A stretch of 64,000 bases of DNA from Lampris incognitus (taxonomy: Eukaryota; Chordata; Actinopteri; Lampriformes; Lampridae), in the NCBI RefSeq assembly GCF_029633865.1, contig NC_079222.1, positions 28,458,166 to 28,522,165 of the forward strand. Reading direction: 5' to 3'. Positions 24,601-34,027 of the stretch are shown piece after piece; the first letter of the stretch is position 1, and every line of letters begins with the position of its first letter. Position numbers and translations under genes: made by a program. The notes under the pieces were generated by a model, which worked only from the letters and a program-made list of their open reading frames with translations, searched no databases and was not told the origin of the DNA.

Positions 24601-24826
24601 AGCTGCTGCTAGAAGTGTGTTTGCAGCTGCTAAGGAATGCAGACTCTCTATGGAGCGAATCCTGCTCCGGGAGGGAGACAGCACGGGTTAGTCCTACAGA
24701 GCACAAGTGACCTGGCCTCTTGGAGGAACTGCACAAGGCCTGGACAGGAAGCTGCCAGGTGGGGAGCTGAACCACAGGATAGTGGCATGCTATCAGAGTG
24801 TCCCCTGACAGAGAAGCCCTGATCAT
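14167..24826 (-). CDS. rusc2: rusc2 (iporin), RUN domain protein; nine coding exons, no SH3 exon found
   Basis: Exons: 24826-23492, 22875-22554, 22379-21324, 18077-18001, 15961-15787, 15599-15494, 15357-15311, 15149-14450 and 14275-14167. All junctions are GT-AG with matching phases, giving about 1308 residues. The N-terminus ([13 protein letters not shown]) and the blocks [16 protein letters not shown] and [18 protein letters not shown] are characteristic of vertebrate RUSC2. Further blocks are [13 protein letters not shown] and [20 protein letters not shown]. The RUN domain spans the end of exon 3 to the start of exon 8 ([43 protein letters not shown]). RUSC2 is a cytoplasmic Rab1/Rab35-linked trafficking adaptor (family knowledge). 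Human RUSC2 is about 1516 residues and ends in an SH3 domain; here the frame meets TAG right at the last possible splice site. Introns carry a Tc1 and foldback elements. Confidence 0.9.
14450..15149 (-). CDS. rusc2: rusc2 coding exon 8 (RUN end and linker)
   Basis: It encodes YYHSWAFLS and [19 protein letters not shown], the last helices of the RUN domain, then a low-complexity linker ending [10 protein letters not shown], which matches the conserved linker motif of RUSC2. Donor GTAAGC; phases 1 in and 2 out. Confidence 0.85.
15203..15268 (+). repeat. (AAT)n-(GAT)n microsatellite
   Basis: About 16 AAT units followed by about 5 GAT units, in the intron between rusc2 exons 7 and 8. Confidence 0.95.
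15311..15357 (-). CDS. rusc2: rusc2 coding exon 7 (RUN)
   Basis: A 47-bp exon after the acceptor TTATCTTTCAG. It encodes [15 protein letters not shown], corresponding to RSLEFWFNHL of human RUSC2. The donor AAAAAT|GTGATT is weak but gives the right phase (1). Confidence 0.75.
15494..15599 (-). CDS. rusc2: rusc2 coding exon 6 (RUN)
   Basis: The acceptor CCTTTAAAG precedes 15599 and the donor GTGAGT follows 15494. It encodes [20 protein letters not shown] and RAFIMGLL, typical of the RUN domain. Phases 1 in, 2 out. Confidence 0.85.
15787..15961 (-). CDS. rusc2: rusc2 coding exon 5 (RUN)
   Basis: It encodes [18 protein letters not shown] and [18 protein letters not shown], the most conserved RUN block of the family. 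Acceptor CTTCTCACAG, donor GTATGTG; phases 0 in, 1 out. Confidence 0.9.
15982..16172 (+). repeat. Compound (TA)n/(TGTA)n microsatellite
   Basis: Mixed TA, CATA and TATG runs, ending in a (TATG)n block that abuts the TA duplication of the Tc1 element. The element therefore inserted into or beside a TA-rich repeat. Confidence 0.95.
16173..17814 (+). mobile_element. Tc1-like transposon, full length with long TIRs
   Basis: 1642 bp flanked by TA on both sides. The ends CAGTGCATCCGGAAAGTATT and their reverse complement begin inverted repeats of roughly 175 bp that agree at nearly all positions. It lies in the rusc2 intron between the exons at 15961 and 18001, antisense to the gene. Intact ends mean it could in principle be mobilised in trans. 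Confidence 0.95.
16573..17598 (+). pseudogene. Tc1 transposase, broken
   Basis: It contains the HTH region ([18 protein letters not shown]) and the DDE catalytic blocks [25 protein letters not shown] and [10 protein letters not shown], so all three acidic residues are visible. The frame is broken by a frameshift near 16660, another near 17200, and a stop replacing the Trp after NPIEHL (17419-17421). The coding region ends at AAKGASTKY. It cannot make a full-length enzyme. Confidence 0.85.
18001..18077 (-). CDS. rusc2: rusc2 coding exon 4 (RUN start)
   Basis: The acceptor ATCTCTAG precedes 18077 and the donor GTAAGA follows 18001. It encodes [20 protein letters not shown], matching the start of the RUN domain. 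Phase 1 in, 0 out. A nearer AG would shift the frame. Confidence 0.8.
18590..18770 (+). repeat. Long polypyrimidine (CT)n tract
   Basis: About 180 bp of nearly pure CT/CCT on the plus strand. It lies in the rusc2 intron, so it is purine-rich in the transcript. Leu-Ser frames over it are artefacts. Confidence 0.95.
19020..19300 (+). mobile_element. LINE RT C-terminal remnant
   Basis: Decayed frames resemble the end of L2-type RT ORFs, with the LAPxLWN-like region read as LAPKWWNK and a short tail. Heavily mutated; weak assignment. Confidence 0.3.
19855..21000. mobile_element. Foldback DNA element with SINE inserted between its arms
   Basis: The arm 19862-20031 is an inverted copy of 20829-20998: ATTATTTCATCCAAAAATGA against TCATTTTTAGGTGAACTGC, and AGTCAACAGGTACCACTTTT against AAAAGTGGTACCTATTGATT. 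The ends resemble the common fish MITE starting with a GGGATAGTTCACCC-type motif. A minus-strand SINE fills 20030-20483. Located in a rusc2 intron. Confidence 0.65.
20030..20483 (-). mobile_element. tRNA-headed SINE, near full length
   Basis: Minus strand: the head GACATCCGGGTAGGGCAGCA, a B-box-like GTTCGAATCCCC, the body block GGCCGTGTCTGCTGGTGGG, the ACTGTCAGGTGAAAAGAAG block and a GGCCAGATACAATTGGAGAG tail. It inserted into the foldback element. Confidence 0.8.
21324..22379 (-). CDS. rusc2: rusc2 coding exon 3
   Basis: The acceptor CCTCCCTCTCAG precedes 22379 and the donor GTAAGT follows 21324. Conserved blocks are [51 protein letters not shown] and [20 protein letters not shown]. Otherwise Ser/Pro-rich. 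Phases 1 in, 1 out. Confidence 0.9.
22554..22875 (-). CDS. rusc2: rusc2 coding exon 2
   Basis: A 322-bp exon open in the joined frame from [17 protein letters not shown] to REHRETETE. The acceptor is ATCCCTAG above 22875 and the donor GTAAGT below 22554. Less conserved; called from splice sites and phase. Confidence 0.75.
23492..24826 (-). CDS. rusc2: rusc2 coding exon 1
   Basis: The start ATG at 24826 gives [20 protein letters not shown], parallel to the GETLIVHHIPLVH start of mammalian RUSC2. Blocks [15 protein letters not shown] and [17 protein letters not shown] follow. Donor AATAAG|GTATTGG, phase 0. Confidence 0.9.
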
Positions 24827-24864
24827 TCTCTAGCAGAGGGTTGTATTATGGCAGCTGTCTTCAT
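24823..24864 (-). other. Upstream ORF overlapping the rusc2 start (ATGA)
   Basis: The 5' UTR part of this exon begins after the acceptor CTTCTCTTTCAG at 24882. An ATG at 24864 opens a 13-codon frame ([13 protein letters not shown]) whose TGA overlaps the rusc2 ATG as ATGA. Such overlap can couple re-initiation to main-frame translation, but this is an inference. Confidence 0.5.
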
Positions 24865-24978
24865 GTTTCAGAAACCCAACCCCTGAAAGAGAAGATAAGC
24901 CAAATGTAATGGAGTATGTTCTGGTAAAAAGAACAGAGCAGATTAGAATCGTTGCAATAAAAGAAGTGGTAGCATATC

Positions 24979-24979
<1 letters not shown>

Positions 24980-25012
<33 letters not shown>
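24980..25012 (+). repeat. (AT)n microsatellite
   Basis: About 16 AT units upstream of rusc2 coding exon 1. Confidence 0.9.
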
Positions 25013-25015
<3 letters not shown>

Positions 25016-25184
25016 AACAACGTATGTACTAATTGTACCCAGGACTAGAACACAACCTAATGTTGGGCGATATGGAAAATATTGTTAAAACAATAATCAA
25101 AGGGAATATAACACAATATCGACATATATCTACTTACATATGTAAAATATCATGTTGAAGACTCCAGCTGAGGGTCATCACATT

Positions 25185-25221
25185 AAACTGGTTGGTAATG
25201 TATTACATTACCAACCAGTTT
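25185..25221. repeat. Perfect 37-bp palindrome
   Basis: AAACTGGTTGGTAATGTA, one central base, then its exact reverse complement. A related AAAACTGGTTGGTAATTAAT occurs at about 25622, inverted relative to the right arm, so the pair may bound a ~450-bp foldback element. Confidence 0.85.
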
Positions 25222-26585
25222 ACCAACCAAAATTGTGTAACCTATGGAAATAGGTACCACACAGGAACACAATCACTACTTTTGGGGTTCTTTATCTTTT
25301 TTGTGTTATCACTCTAAATTGAATTGAGTAATTAAGTTCTGCCTTTATGGTTTAGGCAGAAAGATTTAATGAAAAACAAATACAAAAAATACGGCAGTGG
25401 GCTTATCAATTCCATTTCCCTTCACGGGGACCTCCAAGTTGAGCTTCTGGCTTTGTACAGAAATCCTAATATCTTGCTAATCACGTTTGGACTTCCTTAA
25501 ACTGTCTGTACATCTCACCACATTCATCTATTTGCACCCATGGATCTCGTTAGATGGACTCAGAATGCATTTCGCCTGCATCTCTCAGCTCACTCAACCG
25601 GAAAAAAACAAAAACAAAACAAAACTGGTTGGTAATTAATTACATCGAGCCAAAACTAGTTTTCAAATAATACCCCCTAAACTATTTCAGGCCTCATTTT
25701 GTCATAAAATTGTGCATCATGATATGACAATACACAAATGTAATTCCGATACAATGACACTGAAGGATGCTAAACAATACCGTTGAGTTATATCCCAGCC
25801 CTTATAGAGGCCAACATCCGATGCAAGGGGAAAGTGCGAGAGACAACAAGAACACGAAGAAGAAAACAAACAGGAATGGTGGTGAGACCGAACATGGGCT
25901 CTCATCAGTGCCTTATTCTACAGACAATAACTATCACTCAAAAACTATACAATCAGCATTCACCGGCTTTACTGTGTCCAACTTAAATGATATGACATTT
26001 GCATGCTACAAATAAACAGGCTAACAAATAAAGTTGTTAAATAAGTTACAAGTGCCGTGGATCAAAAACTGAACTCCTGGAGCTTAGTGTGGTGTACAAA
26101 CACCTGTGCAGCCGTTGTTATTACTGCTGCAGGATTGATGTACAGTGACTTGTTTGAGCTGGCTTCTAAACAGGGATTATTCCCCTCCATTCTCTCTGAG
26201 GCTCTTCCCTGGCTGGCCCAGGTTCCTGGGGTTATGTGTCTCAGCAGACCCCCCGACACACAGAATATACAAGCAGATGCTGTCTGTACTAGCAGCAAAA
26301 CTTTCTGATGGTCTCCGTAAGTTATTCTCGCTTGCAGCACCATATGAATAAATGCATGGTCAGACTTGCCAAAGCTTATAAGAGTTAAACAATTCAAATT
26401 GAACAGATATACGCATCCAAAAAATCAAAACAGAAAACAGATAGATTACTGCTTACAGCGAGCCCGTTCTTTACTGCTTCACACAAACACTGGCTCACTA
26501 GTCATGGTCTTCTGTATGCACATATAACCATTATTTGCTTCCAGCCCTTGATTCAGTCCGTGATTCAGTCAACCGTTAACCTCCC
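25222..26585. other. No gene seen (rusc2 5' region)
   Basis: Mostly AT-rich sequence with no conserved frame. A minus-strand open frame at 26062-26397 (111 codons) has no recognisable motif and is probably chance. Confidence 0.4.
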
Positions 26586-26637
26586 CCTCCTCTCCTCTCC
26601 TCTCCTCTCCTCTCCGCTCCTCTCCTCTCCTCTCCCC
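26586..26637 (+). repeat. (TCCTC)n pentanucleotide repeat
   Basis: About 10 units of CTCTC/TCCTC with one interruption. Confidence 0.9.
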
Positions 26638-27025
26638 AGGCCAACCACAGCCCCTCACAGTTACTCAGCTGTCTGCACTGCAACTAGGGCAGCTTCCCTG
26701 CAGAGATGCTCTGCTGGCCCTGCCAATTCAAACTATCCTGTTATCATTTTCAAAATACTAATCACTGCATTGTGTGGAAGGATGGCACGTGAGGTTCTAG
26801 AATTCATCTGGCCTACCATCCTCTCAGCAAGTCCTGAAATGTGGTGGAATGTTAAATTGATATTCTATTCATTTCATGTTTTGGTTTGTCGTCATCCAAA
26901 GTATATTTTCTGAGTTGCACAGTTGTACCTCCTCTATAGCTTCAGCCTACCTTACTCATCCCTATTTAAATGTTCTGGCTCCATCGTCTTACACAAGCTC
27001 CAGTTTTGTCTGTTATTTCAACATG

Positions 27026-27175
27026 ACAGTACCCACATCCGGCTTCCCACCCGCAGATACGGCCAATTGTGTCTGCAGGGACGCCCGACCAAGCCGGAGG
27101 TAACATGGGGATTCGAACTGGCGATACCCATGTTGGTAGGCAACAGAATAGACCGCTACGCTACCCGGATGTCCC
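27026..27175 (-). mobile_element. tRNA-headed SINE, head half only
   Basis: Minus strand: the head GACATCCGGGTAGCGTAGCG, a GTTCGAATCCCC B box and the GGCCGTATCTGCGGGTGGG body. It stops abruptly at 27026, lacking the 3' half. Confidence 0.75.
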
Positions 27176-28324
27176 AGCGGTCCTCCGTTCTAAAGAAAAG
27201 AACTTATTGTTGGTAATTTTACTGTTAGGGAATAGCAGTAAGTATGGATATATTTACCACCATGCTGCAAGACTGGGGCAATAGTTCTTCAGTACCTGGC
27301 CTGCTGCTGGCACGAGCAGACGCCATAGTCCCTATCTGCTTTCTTTTACTTCCACGTAACATAAACAAGGTCTGTCGTTAACTGAAATTGCTTTTCCTTC
27401 TCACTTAGTGTAAGTGTGGCGACCTCATAGGTGGAGACAGGGGCTGTTTTTGTTGTTTTAGTTTCCTTTCTTGTCTGCACATTTGAGATGGGTGTCTTAC
27501 ACACCACACCTTCAACAAAAATTCTTCTCAAATTTTTACAATACCCCATATTGTAGTTTTGCATGCATGCACGGGCAGTGAAACTCAAATAAATAACTTC
27601 CCTGCCATTACTTTTAGTGGTATTTCTTACTGGGTGGAAGGTGACTTCAGACGATCTGCAAGTTGAGGAGCTCATAAGTCATGTTGCATTACAGGAGATG
27701 AAATAAATAATTGATATGATTGTAGGTAGAGGGACCATCAGCTGCTAATAAAGAAAACTATAGCACCGTGTTACTCATAGCATGTTTAAAATGCTATTTA
27801 TTTATGTTAATCTGAGCTACTCCTACTACTACTTTCGGCTGCTCCCGTTAGGGGTCGCCTCAGCGGATCATCTATTTCCATCTCTTTCAAATTATAAATC
27901 TCTTTCCAATTTTTAATCTGATCTAACTGTTTATAATAGTATTTTAGATGAATTGATGGTTTTTGCAATCATGTGTAGTAGATGTTTTGGTAATCTAAGT
28001 TTTATGTCTGAACTTCTGAGCAGACTATTTCAAATCAGGCTGTTTTGTCAAATCTTCCGTATCCAGTAGTTCATATATTCTAGGTATTGAACAGCTGATC
28101 TGACCTACTCAGGCCAGCATGGTCAATAACCTCAAAAACATGAGCCGTTAGCTAAACGCTCTTGAGATTGTTGGTGCTAACAATTGGGGCGTGAGATGTT
28201 TTGGACTAGGCCTGAGCAAGCCGAGGCACACTGTCAGGCTGCTTCATGCGCAGCACAAACACAAAGCAACGCCTGTGAGACGTTAGAAATTCACTACTGA
28301 GCTCATTAGAGCTGTTGCAGCTCT
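27176..28324. other. No gene seen; one short repeat fragment
   Basis: 27826-27876 (TCGGCTGCTCCCGTTAGGGG and TCGCCTCAGCGGATCAT) is a fragment of the same family as 28605-28890. Otherwise no supported feature; the minus-strand open frame at 27346-27675 has no recognisable motif. Confidence 0.4.
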
Positions 28325-28500
28325 ACAGCATGGCTCAGGTGGTAGAACGGATCATCTAGTAATGGGCAGGTCACTGGTTCGAGCCCCGGCCGGCTCCTGC
28401 GGAGAGCGTGTCGAAGTATTCTTGAGCAAGACACTGAACCCTTAATTGCTCCTAACCATGTGTGAATGTGTGTGTGTGAATGGGTGAATGTGAGGGATAC
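28325..28500 (+). mobile_element. tRNA-derived SINE (second family)
   Basis: The A-box-like TGGCTCAGGTGGTAGAACGG and B-box-like GGTTCGAGCCCC are correctly spaced, followed by TATTCTTGAGCAAGACACTG and a TGTGAATGGGTGAATGTGAG tail. Both internal promoter boxes are present. Confidence 0.7.
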
Positions 28501-28506
28501 ACTGTT

Positions 28507-28606
28507 AAGTGCTGCTGCTTCTTCTTCATCATCTTCTTCTTCTTCTGCTTCTTCTTCTTCTGCTTCTTCTTCTTCTTCTTCTTCTGCTTCTTCTGCTTCT
28601 TCTTCC
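28507..28606 (+). repeat. (TTC)n/(TGC)n trinucleotide tract
   Basis: About 100 bp of CTT with interspersed CTG triplets, between the SINE tail and the next repeat. Poly-Ser/Leu/Phe frames here are artefacts. Confidence 0.9.
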
Positions 28607-28890
28607 GGCTTATTCCCTGTTTCTCAGGGGTTGCCACAGCGCATTGTTACAGTTCCCATCAGTACCCTGTGAGGGCACAGCAGCAATCGCGGTCGTTGTT
28701 AACCCAGGCCTTGACTAATCCGGTATGGAGCCTCGACCGATCCGGTATGGTCTTGTCAATCCGCATACTGATTTGGCAGAATTTTACATCGGCTGCCCTT
28801 CCTGACACAACCACTAACCCTATGGACGGGGGCACAGGTAAAATGCTGGATGCCACCCCATCAAGGACTTGCTCCCATGCCCGTCGCTAC
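28605..28890 (+). repeat. Dispersed repeat (GGGGTTGCCACAGCGCAT family)
   Basis: CAGGGGTTGCCACAGCG, TACATCGGCTGCCCTTCCTG and ACACAACCACTAACCC are blocks of a repeat common in fish genomes. Class uncertain, probably a non-autonomous DNA element. Confidence 0.5.
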
Positions 28891-29580
28891 AGTCCAATTA
28901 CCGTTTACCATTTACTAAAATCAAACTATTGGTACCAAAATATCTGTAAAGTTGCATTTTCCAGCTCTGATTCCACATTATTACATAGAAACGTCTCTGG
29001 TCCCATGTAACATATCCTGGACTTAAATAGGATGGGGGGATAACTGCCTAGGTAACTACTACTAATAACTACGGGAACTAATGGTAATTGTTGGTAACTG
29101 CCATGGTAATTACCCTGGTATTACCCTGTCATTACCGAGCTGTAATGTAAAGTGGTACCAAAGTATCTGAAGGGATCCATCAGTTTAAAAGACCCCCAAG
29201 ACACGGCTTCTAAACCCAGACCTTCTTCCTACAACATCCAGGCGAGGTTGTTCCAGGTGCTCACCCAGTTTAAGAAAATGCACTAAGTCTTTAGTCACCT
29301 TATTATTCCAAAGGCATGGCTTAATAACGCTTCAACATATCATCTAGTTATCATAACCAGGCTGTGGGGTCACGTGTTAAAAGACACCATTGTATTTCTG
29401 ATGGCTTTGAGCCCACGTCCCAAAGTATGATGACTGAGTTGACCGCCAGTTGAAAGTGGGCCAGTGTGGCTGACCGGATGTCTTTGCAGATCACCGACTC
29501 CTGCATCACGCGCAGTATCGGACACAGTCATGCACGGCCGTGTGGCGGCAGCCAGCCTTGCCCCTCAGTTTTAAAGCACA
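28891..29580. other. No gene seen
   Basis: A run of short GGTAACT/GGTAATT motifs at 29040-29130 is the only local structure. No coding support. Confidence 0.4.

Positions 29581-29663
<83 letters not shown>
29581..29663 (+). repeat. (TA)n microsatellite
   Basis: About 40 TA units. Confidence 0.95.
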
Positions 29664-29665
<2 letters not shown>

Positions 29666-29776
29666 TAAAGAGATCAATGTTTTGTAAGCTGGAGCACACA
29701 GACAGACAGAATGATTGTGGTCAAACCCAACTATTGCAGCAAACATTTCTGTCATACCAAATCAGCCATCTCATAG

Positions 29777-29858
29777 AGAGAGAGGGAGAGAGAGGGAGAG
29801 AGAGAGAGGGAGAGAGAGGGAGAGAGAGAGAGGGAGAGAGAGAGAGAGGGAGAGGGGC
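29777..29858 (+). repeat. (GA)n purine tract
   Basis: About 80 bp of GAGAGAGGGA-type repeats. Confidence 0.95.
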
Positions 29859-30339
29859 ATTTGAGATAAAATGTGTGACGTGGCTGTTTTGCAGCCTCAT
29901 GTCATCGGAGACTTGTCACTATAACGAGCAATGCGAGATAGACAACACAACTGGACTAAAGGGGCATTGTTGACGTGATATTATTTTTGTGTGATTGAGA
30001 TGGAGCAGGTCAGTCAGAATGAAATACAACGGCTGGCTGAATGAAAAGCTGCATGATACGACAGAGCTGAACCGGACACGCTGGGGCCAACTTCCAGAGA
30101 GGCCCATTTGACTCTAGGCTGAATCAACTAAGTGACTAAGTGACTGAACCAGGACAACAAGGCAGGCGATGAGTGGTTTCAAGTTGGGTTAATCGATGTC
30201 AGAGCGACCCCCCCCCCACCACCCCACCCCCCATACACACACACACACACACACACACTCAGGTTACATAAATAAATGTCGTCTTATAGAGCAATATGGT
30301 TAATTTACATACATTTGACTTGTTTACTCTTCTCTATTA

Positions 30340-30830
30340 TTCAATTTAGCAGCGCATGCGCGCAGCAGTCTCCCCAATAAGCAGCGCGCGTCTGAATTGG
30401 GCTCAGCCATAATTACCACGTACCTGAGAACAGCCGCCACAGCTTGGCACCCAAACACTTCATCCATGATGACGGCGGACACCTTTTCGCCACACTGATG
30501 TCAAAAAAATGGGCAGTCGAGTCCTAAAGCGCACAATAAGTAAGCAGCCTAATTTGATGTCAAAGGTATTCAATAAAAAGAAAGAAACTCTTTAAATCTG
30601 TTTGGTCTGGTAGTCTATGAATTTGGCAACTACGGTTTTGAGTCGCAAACCGCGCCGTCGCTCGCTGACAGTTACAGATGTGCGGCGCTGCTCGCGGCGT
30701 CACGCGGCTGAGGCTGGCCGGACCGGCGTCATCCAATGGCAACGCCGCAGCGCCGCAGCTCCACAACAGTGTCACAGGCGGCTAAACTTTGCTGTGCGCG
30801 ATGCTGCCATCTAGTGGTTATTTTATTTTA
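30340..30830 (-). promoter_or_regulatory. CpG-rich block, candidate promoter
   Basis: CpG-dense sequence (GCGCATGCGCGC, GCGCCGTCGCTCGC and GCGGCGCTGCTCGCGGCGTC) in an otherwise AT-rich region, upstream of rusc2 on its strand. It may be the rusc2 promoter and first non-coding exon, about 5.5 kb before the coding start. No TATA box or confirmed splice donor, so this is an inference. Confidence 0.35.
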
Positions 30831-31080
30831 CTGTCATAGACTGATGTTTAACTTTTCCGTCGCTTTGGATGAGATATATACGAGCCATTTATAATCCCGA
30901 TCGTTGTCTATTCAGTCAGATTCGTTGATGCTGCGATTTTCTTCCATGGGGTGAGAATCAGCTTCTCCCTATTCCATTGAACACAAACGATCCGGGTGAA
31001 TTTAATGTTTGTATCCCTTTAAAAAAAAAAAGAAGAAGAGGTTGTTGTCAACACTATGCAGACATGTAAGACTTCGGTGG

Positions 31081-31132
31081 AATTTTGAAATTAAGTGGTT
31101 TATTGAATATATATTTTGAAATTAAGTGGTTT

Positions 31133-31176
<44 letters not shown>
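31081..31176 (+). repeat. Tandem 32-bp duplication and (TA)n
   Basis: ATTTTGAAATTAAGTGG with the TTTATTGAATATATA extension occurs twice in tandem, followed by about 18 TA units. Confidence 0.85.
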
Positions 31177-31180
<4 letters not shown>

Positions 31181-32150
31181 GCACATGTTATTAGATTTAT
31201 AGCGTGTGTAGACATACATGCTTCCAGGTCCCTCTTCCTTTGGTTGAGCTATCTGGGATGCACCAGCTTTCACTTGGACGTAATGAAGGTTTTACATGTT
31301 GTTTGTGCAAGCCAGCTGAATTGTGTATAGGCTACTATTGTAATTTTTGCAGGTTATTATACTTAATAGTAATAGTCTTTAAATCACAAAATGAATAGAA
31401 ATGTTCTGTTGTCAAACTCACAATGACATTGTGTATCGGTAGGGTAGTAAAGGAGAAAAACGAGTAAAGTAAGTCTCTTTTTGAAAATGTTTGATGCCAT
31501 GCCAAAATGAACGTGTTTGTTTTACATTTAAACATCAAAACAAACACAGGTAGCTAATACATTTACGAGACTACAACCCATTCATTTGTCCCAGGGTAGG
31601 GGTAGATTTAGCAAGGCAAGAAGAGTGTCACTCCTCCGGACACGAATGAATTAAATAAATTCAAACAATTTTGAGAAACATTATAGCTGTTTTATTTAAC
31701 CAAAGATTTAATGTTTGATTTTATAAGTTACACAACATAGAAACCTTTTTTTTTCTATATTGTCACTCCTTTCAGTATTTTTTTTCTTTTCCCAGCAAGC
31801 CACTTGATGTAGATACAGGACATGTTGTTTGGACACTGCTTGGCCTCTTAGCATGAGTCAAAGCTGAAAATCGGTGACGTCATCCACCAGGCAATCCAAC
31901 CCATTCATGAAACCCATTCATGCCTAATTCCCCTAAGTGTGTGCAGAGAGCTGGAGAGCAACGGATGGCAGTAACTTAGAAAATCAAAATTTAAGGTTCA
32001 ATGTGTCTTTTTTTTGTACCCAAGGGTAAATGTGTTGTGCAGACAGGAGATTCAGTTATTCCAGAGTTAAAATCTGACATTATAGTGATACAGCTGCAAA
32101 AGACATCAAAACAAAATGCATTAAAACGTCATAGTATCAAACACACTAGC
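31177..32150. other. No gene seen
   Basis: AT-rich sequence without supported genes or recognisable repeats. Confidence 0.4.
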
Positions 32151-32213
32151 AGAGCGGAGGAGCGGGGTAACTGGCCGGGTACAATTAGGGAGAAAAAAAG
32201 GAGGAGGGGGATA
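32150..32213 (+). repeat. 3' tail fragment of tRNA-headed SINE
   Basis: GAGCGGGGTAACTGGCCGGG followed by TACAATTAGGGAGAAAAA equals the 3' tail of the SINE family, without head or body. Confidence 0.65.
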
Positions 32214-32257
32214 GTAGCAGAGTACAAGAAATCCTAAGGAGGTCATGATAAAGTGCT

Positions 32258-32262
<5 letters not shown>

Positions 32263-32314
<52 letters not shown>
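32263..32314 (+). repeat. (CA)n microsatellite
   Basis: About 26 CA units abutting the telomere-like foldback element. Confidence 0.95.
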
Positions 32315-32317
<3 letters not shown>

Positions 32318-32530
32318 CGTGTTTCACTATCCTTGTGTGGACCCCTCATTGACTACATTCATTTCCTAGCCCTTAACTCTAACCTTAACCAAGCAAACTA
32401 CATGCCTAACCCTAACCCTTACCCTAACCTTAACCTAACCCTAATTCTAACTGTAACCCTAAAACCAACTCCTAACCCTAAAATAGACCCTTTTCCTTGT
32501 GAGGACCTCTAAAATGTCCACACAAGGTAG
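32315..32530. mobile_element. Foldback element with telomere-like core
   Basis: The left arm TATCCTTGTGTGGACCC is matched in inverted form by ATGTCCACACAAGGTA on the right. The core (32395-32475) is a degenerate CCTAACCCTAACC array. Sequence continues into TTTTGCTATCCTTGG, an additional partial end copy to about 32570. Confidence 0.65.
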
Positions 32531-32574
32531 ATGCTGTCATGTTTTGCTATCCTTGGTCACACAAGGACAGCTAA

Positions 32575-32583
<9 letters not shown>

Positions 32584-32660
<77 letters not shown>
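32584..32660 (+). repeat. (CA)n microsatellite
   Basis: About 38 CA units. Confidence 0.95.
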
Positions 32661-32662
<2 letters not shown>

Positions 32663-32689
32663 AAAATGTAGCATATCATGCAATGCTCA

Positions 32690-33575
32690 TTGGTGCACGC
32701 AGAGAGTGAAGGCCCATCTGGTCCAAGCCACAGAAGAGCCAGTGTAGCTCAAATTGCTGAAAAAGTTCATGCTAGCTATGATAGACAGGTGTCAGAACAC
32801 GGGGCATCACGGCTTGCTGTGTATGGGGCTGTGTAGCTGCAGACCAGTCAGAGTGCCCATGATGACCCCTGTCCACCACCAAAGGAGCCTTCAATGGCCA
32901 CATGAGCATCAGAACTGGACCATGGAGCAATGGGAGAAGGTGGCCTCATCGGATGAACCACGTTCTCTCTTACATCATGGGGACGGCTGGCTGAGTGTGT
33001 GTCGTCTACCTGGGGGAGAAGGCAAGCCGGTGGGGGCAGTGTGATGCTCTGGACAATGATCTGCTGGGAAACCTTGGGTGCTGGCATTCATGTGGATGTT
33101 ACTTTGACACGTACCACCTACCTAAACATCGCTGCAGACCAGGTACACCCCTTCATGGCAGCGGTATTCCCTGATGGCAGCGGTCTCTTTCAGCGGGATA
33201 ATGGGTACTGCTGCCACCCTGCAAAAATGTCCAGGGATGGTTTGAGGAACATGATAAAGGGTTCAATGTGTTGCCTTGGCCTCCAAAATCCCCAGATCTC
33301 AATCCGACCCAGCATCTGTGGGGTGTGCTGGAAGAACAAGTTCGATCCATGGACGCCCCCCCATCCCAGCCCCACATACAGGAATTAAAGGAGCTGCAGA
33401 TACCAGAGGAGACCTTCAGGGGTCTTGTGGAGTCCATGCCTCGATGGGTCAGAGCTGTTTTGGTGGCAAGCGGAAACAAGAAAACCCTTTCCTTTTAACG
33501 TTTCGGTCGTATCCTTGTGTTCCAACGATTGACCTATGTGGTTGTTTCAGGAGTTTGCATTGTGGTTTTTCATAA
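32690..33575 (+). pseudogene. Tc1-like transposase remnant
   Basis: Translated fragments in shifting frames give WTMEQWEKVASSDEPR (first catalytic Asp region, SDE), GLFQRDNGYCCHP and LPWPPKSPDLNPTQHLWGVL, where the usual DDE Glu is replaced (NPTQ). The end is RWVRAVLVAS. Several frameshifts and stops, and the 5' part and left TIR are missing. Sequence family differs from the 16173 element. Confidence 0.7.
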
Positions 33576-34027
33576 ATGGGCAAGTGAGCCACCTCTGTTT
33601 GTTAGGTCGTAATAGAGCCTCGCCACAATGGGCATATAGTCAGTAGATGGTTCACTTCACTTTTTTTTGTGGATTTATATGCCAAGAGCTTTATTTTTCA
33701 CATGAAATGAGAGAGCTTGTCTATGACTCGACTAGTGATGACAATGAATTCACCCTTAGCCTGTGAGTTTTGAGGACCTCTACCAATTTAATGGTCAATT
33801 AGTAAAAAAAATAACAGTAACAGTAAATAGATGCCACACATTTAGATGTTGTACGATGTTTGTACACAGCGTAGTACGAGAAGAGCGCTGACGTCACAAT
33901 GTAACAGATTCCTTTAGCAACACATTGTGCTACACCACTGCTGTTCAGCTAATACAGCCATCTGATTCATTAGTTCAGCACGCTGCACTTCCGCCACAAG
34001 CTGGGACCCCAACAAACACTATCAGTA
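33576..34027. other. No gene seen
   Basis: No supported feature. Confidence 0.4.

Noticed and set aside
26062..26397. 111-codon minus-strand open frame
   Set aside because: No motif, no supporting splice context, ordinary length for chance.
27346..27675. 109-codon minus-strand open frame
   Set aside because: No recognisable domain and no neighbouring exons.
28452..29010. Poly-Phe/Leu/Ser and Lys-rich frames
   Set aside because: Translation of a CTT/CTG tract and a dispersed repeat.
32390..32480. Relic of a chromosome end (telomere fusion)
   Set aside because: The array is degenerate, short and enclosed by inverted arms of a mobile element.
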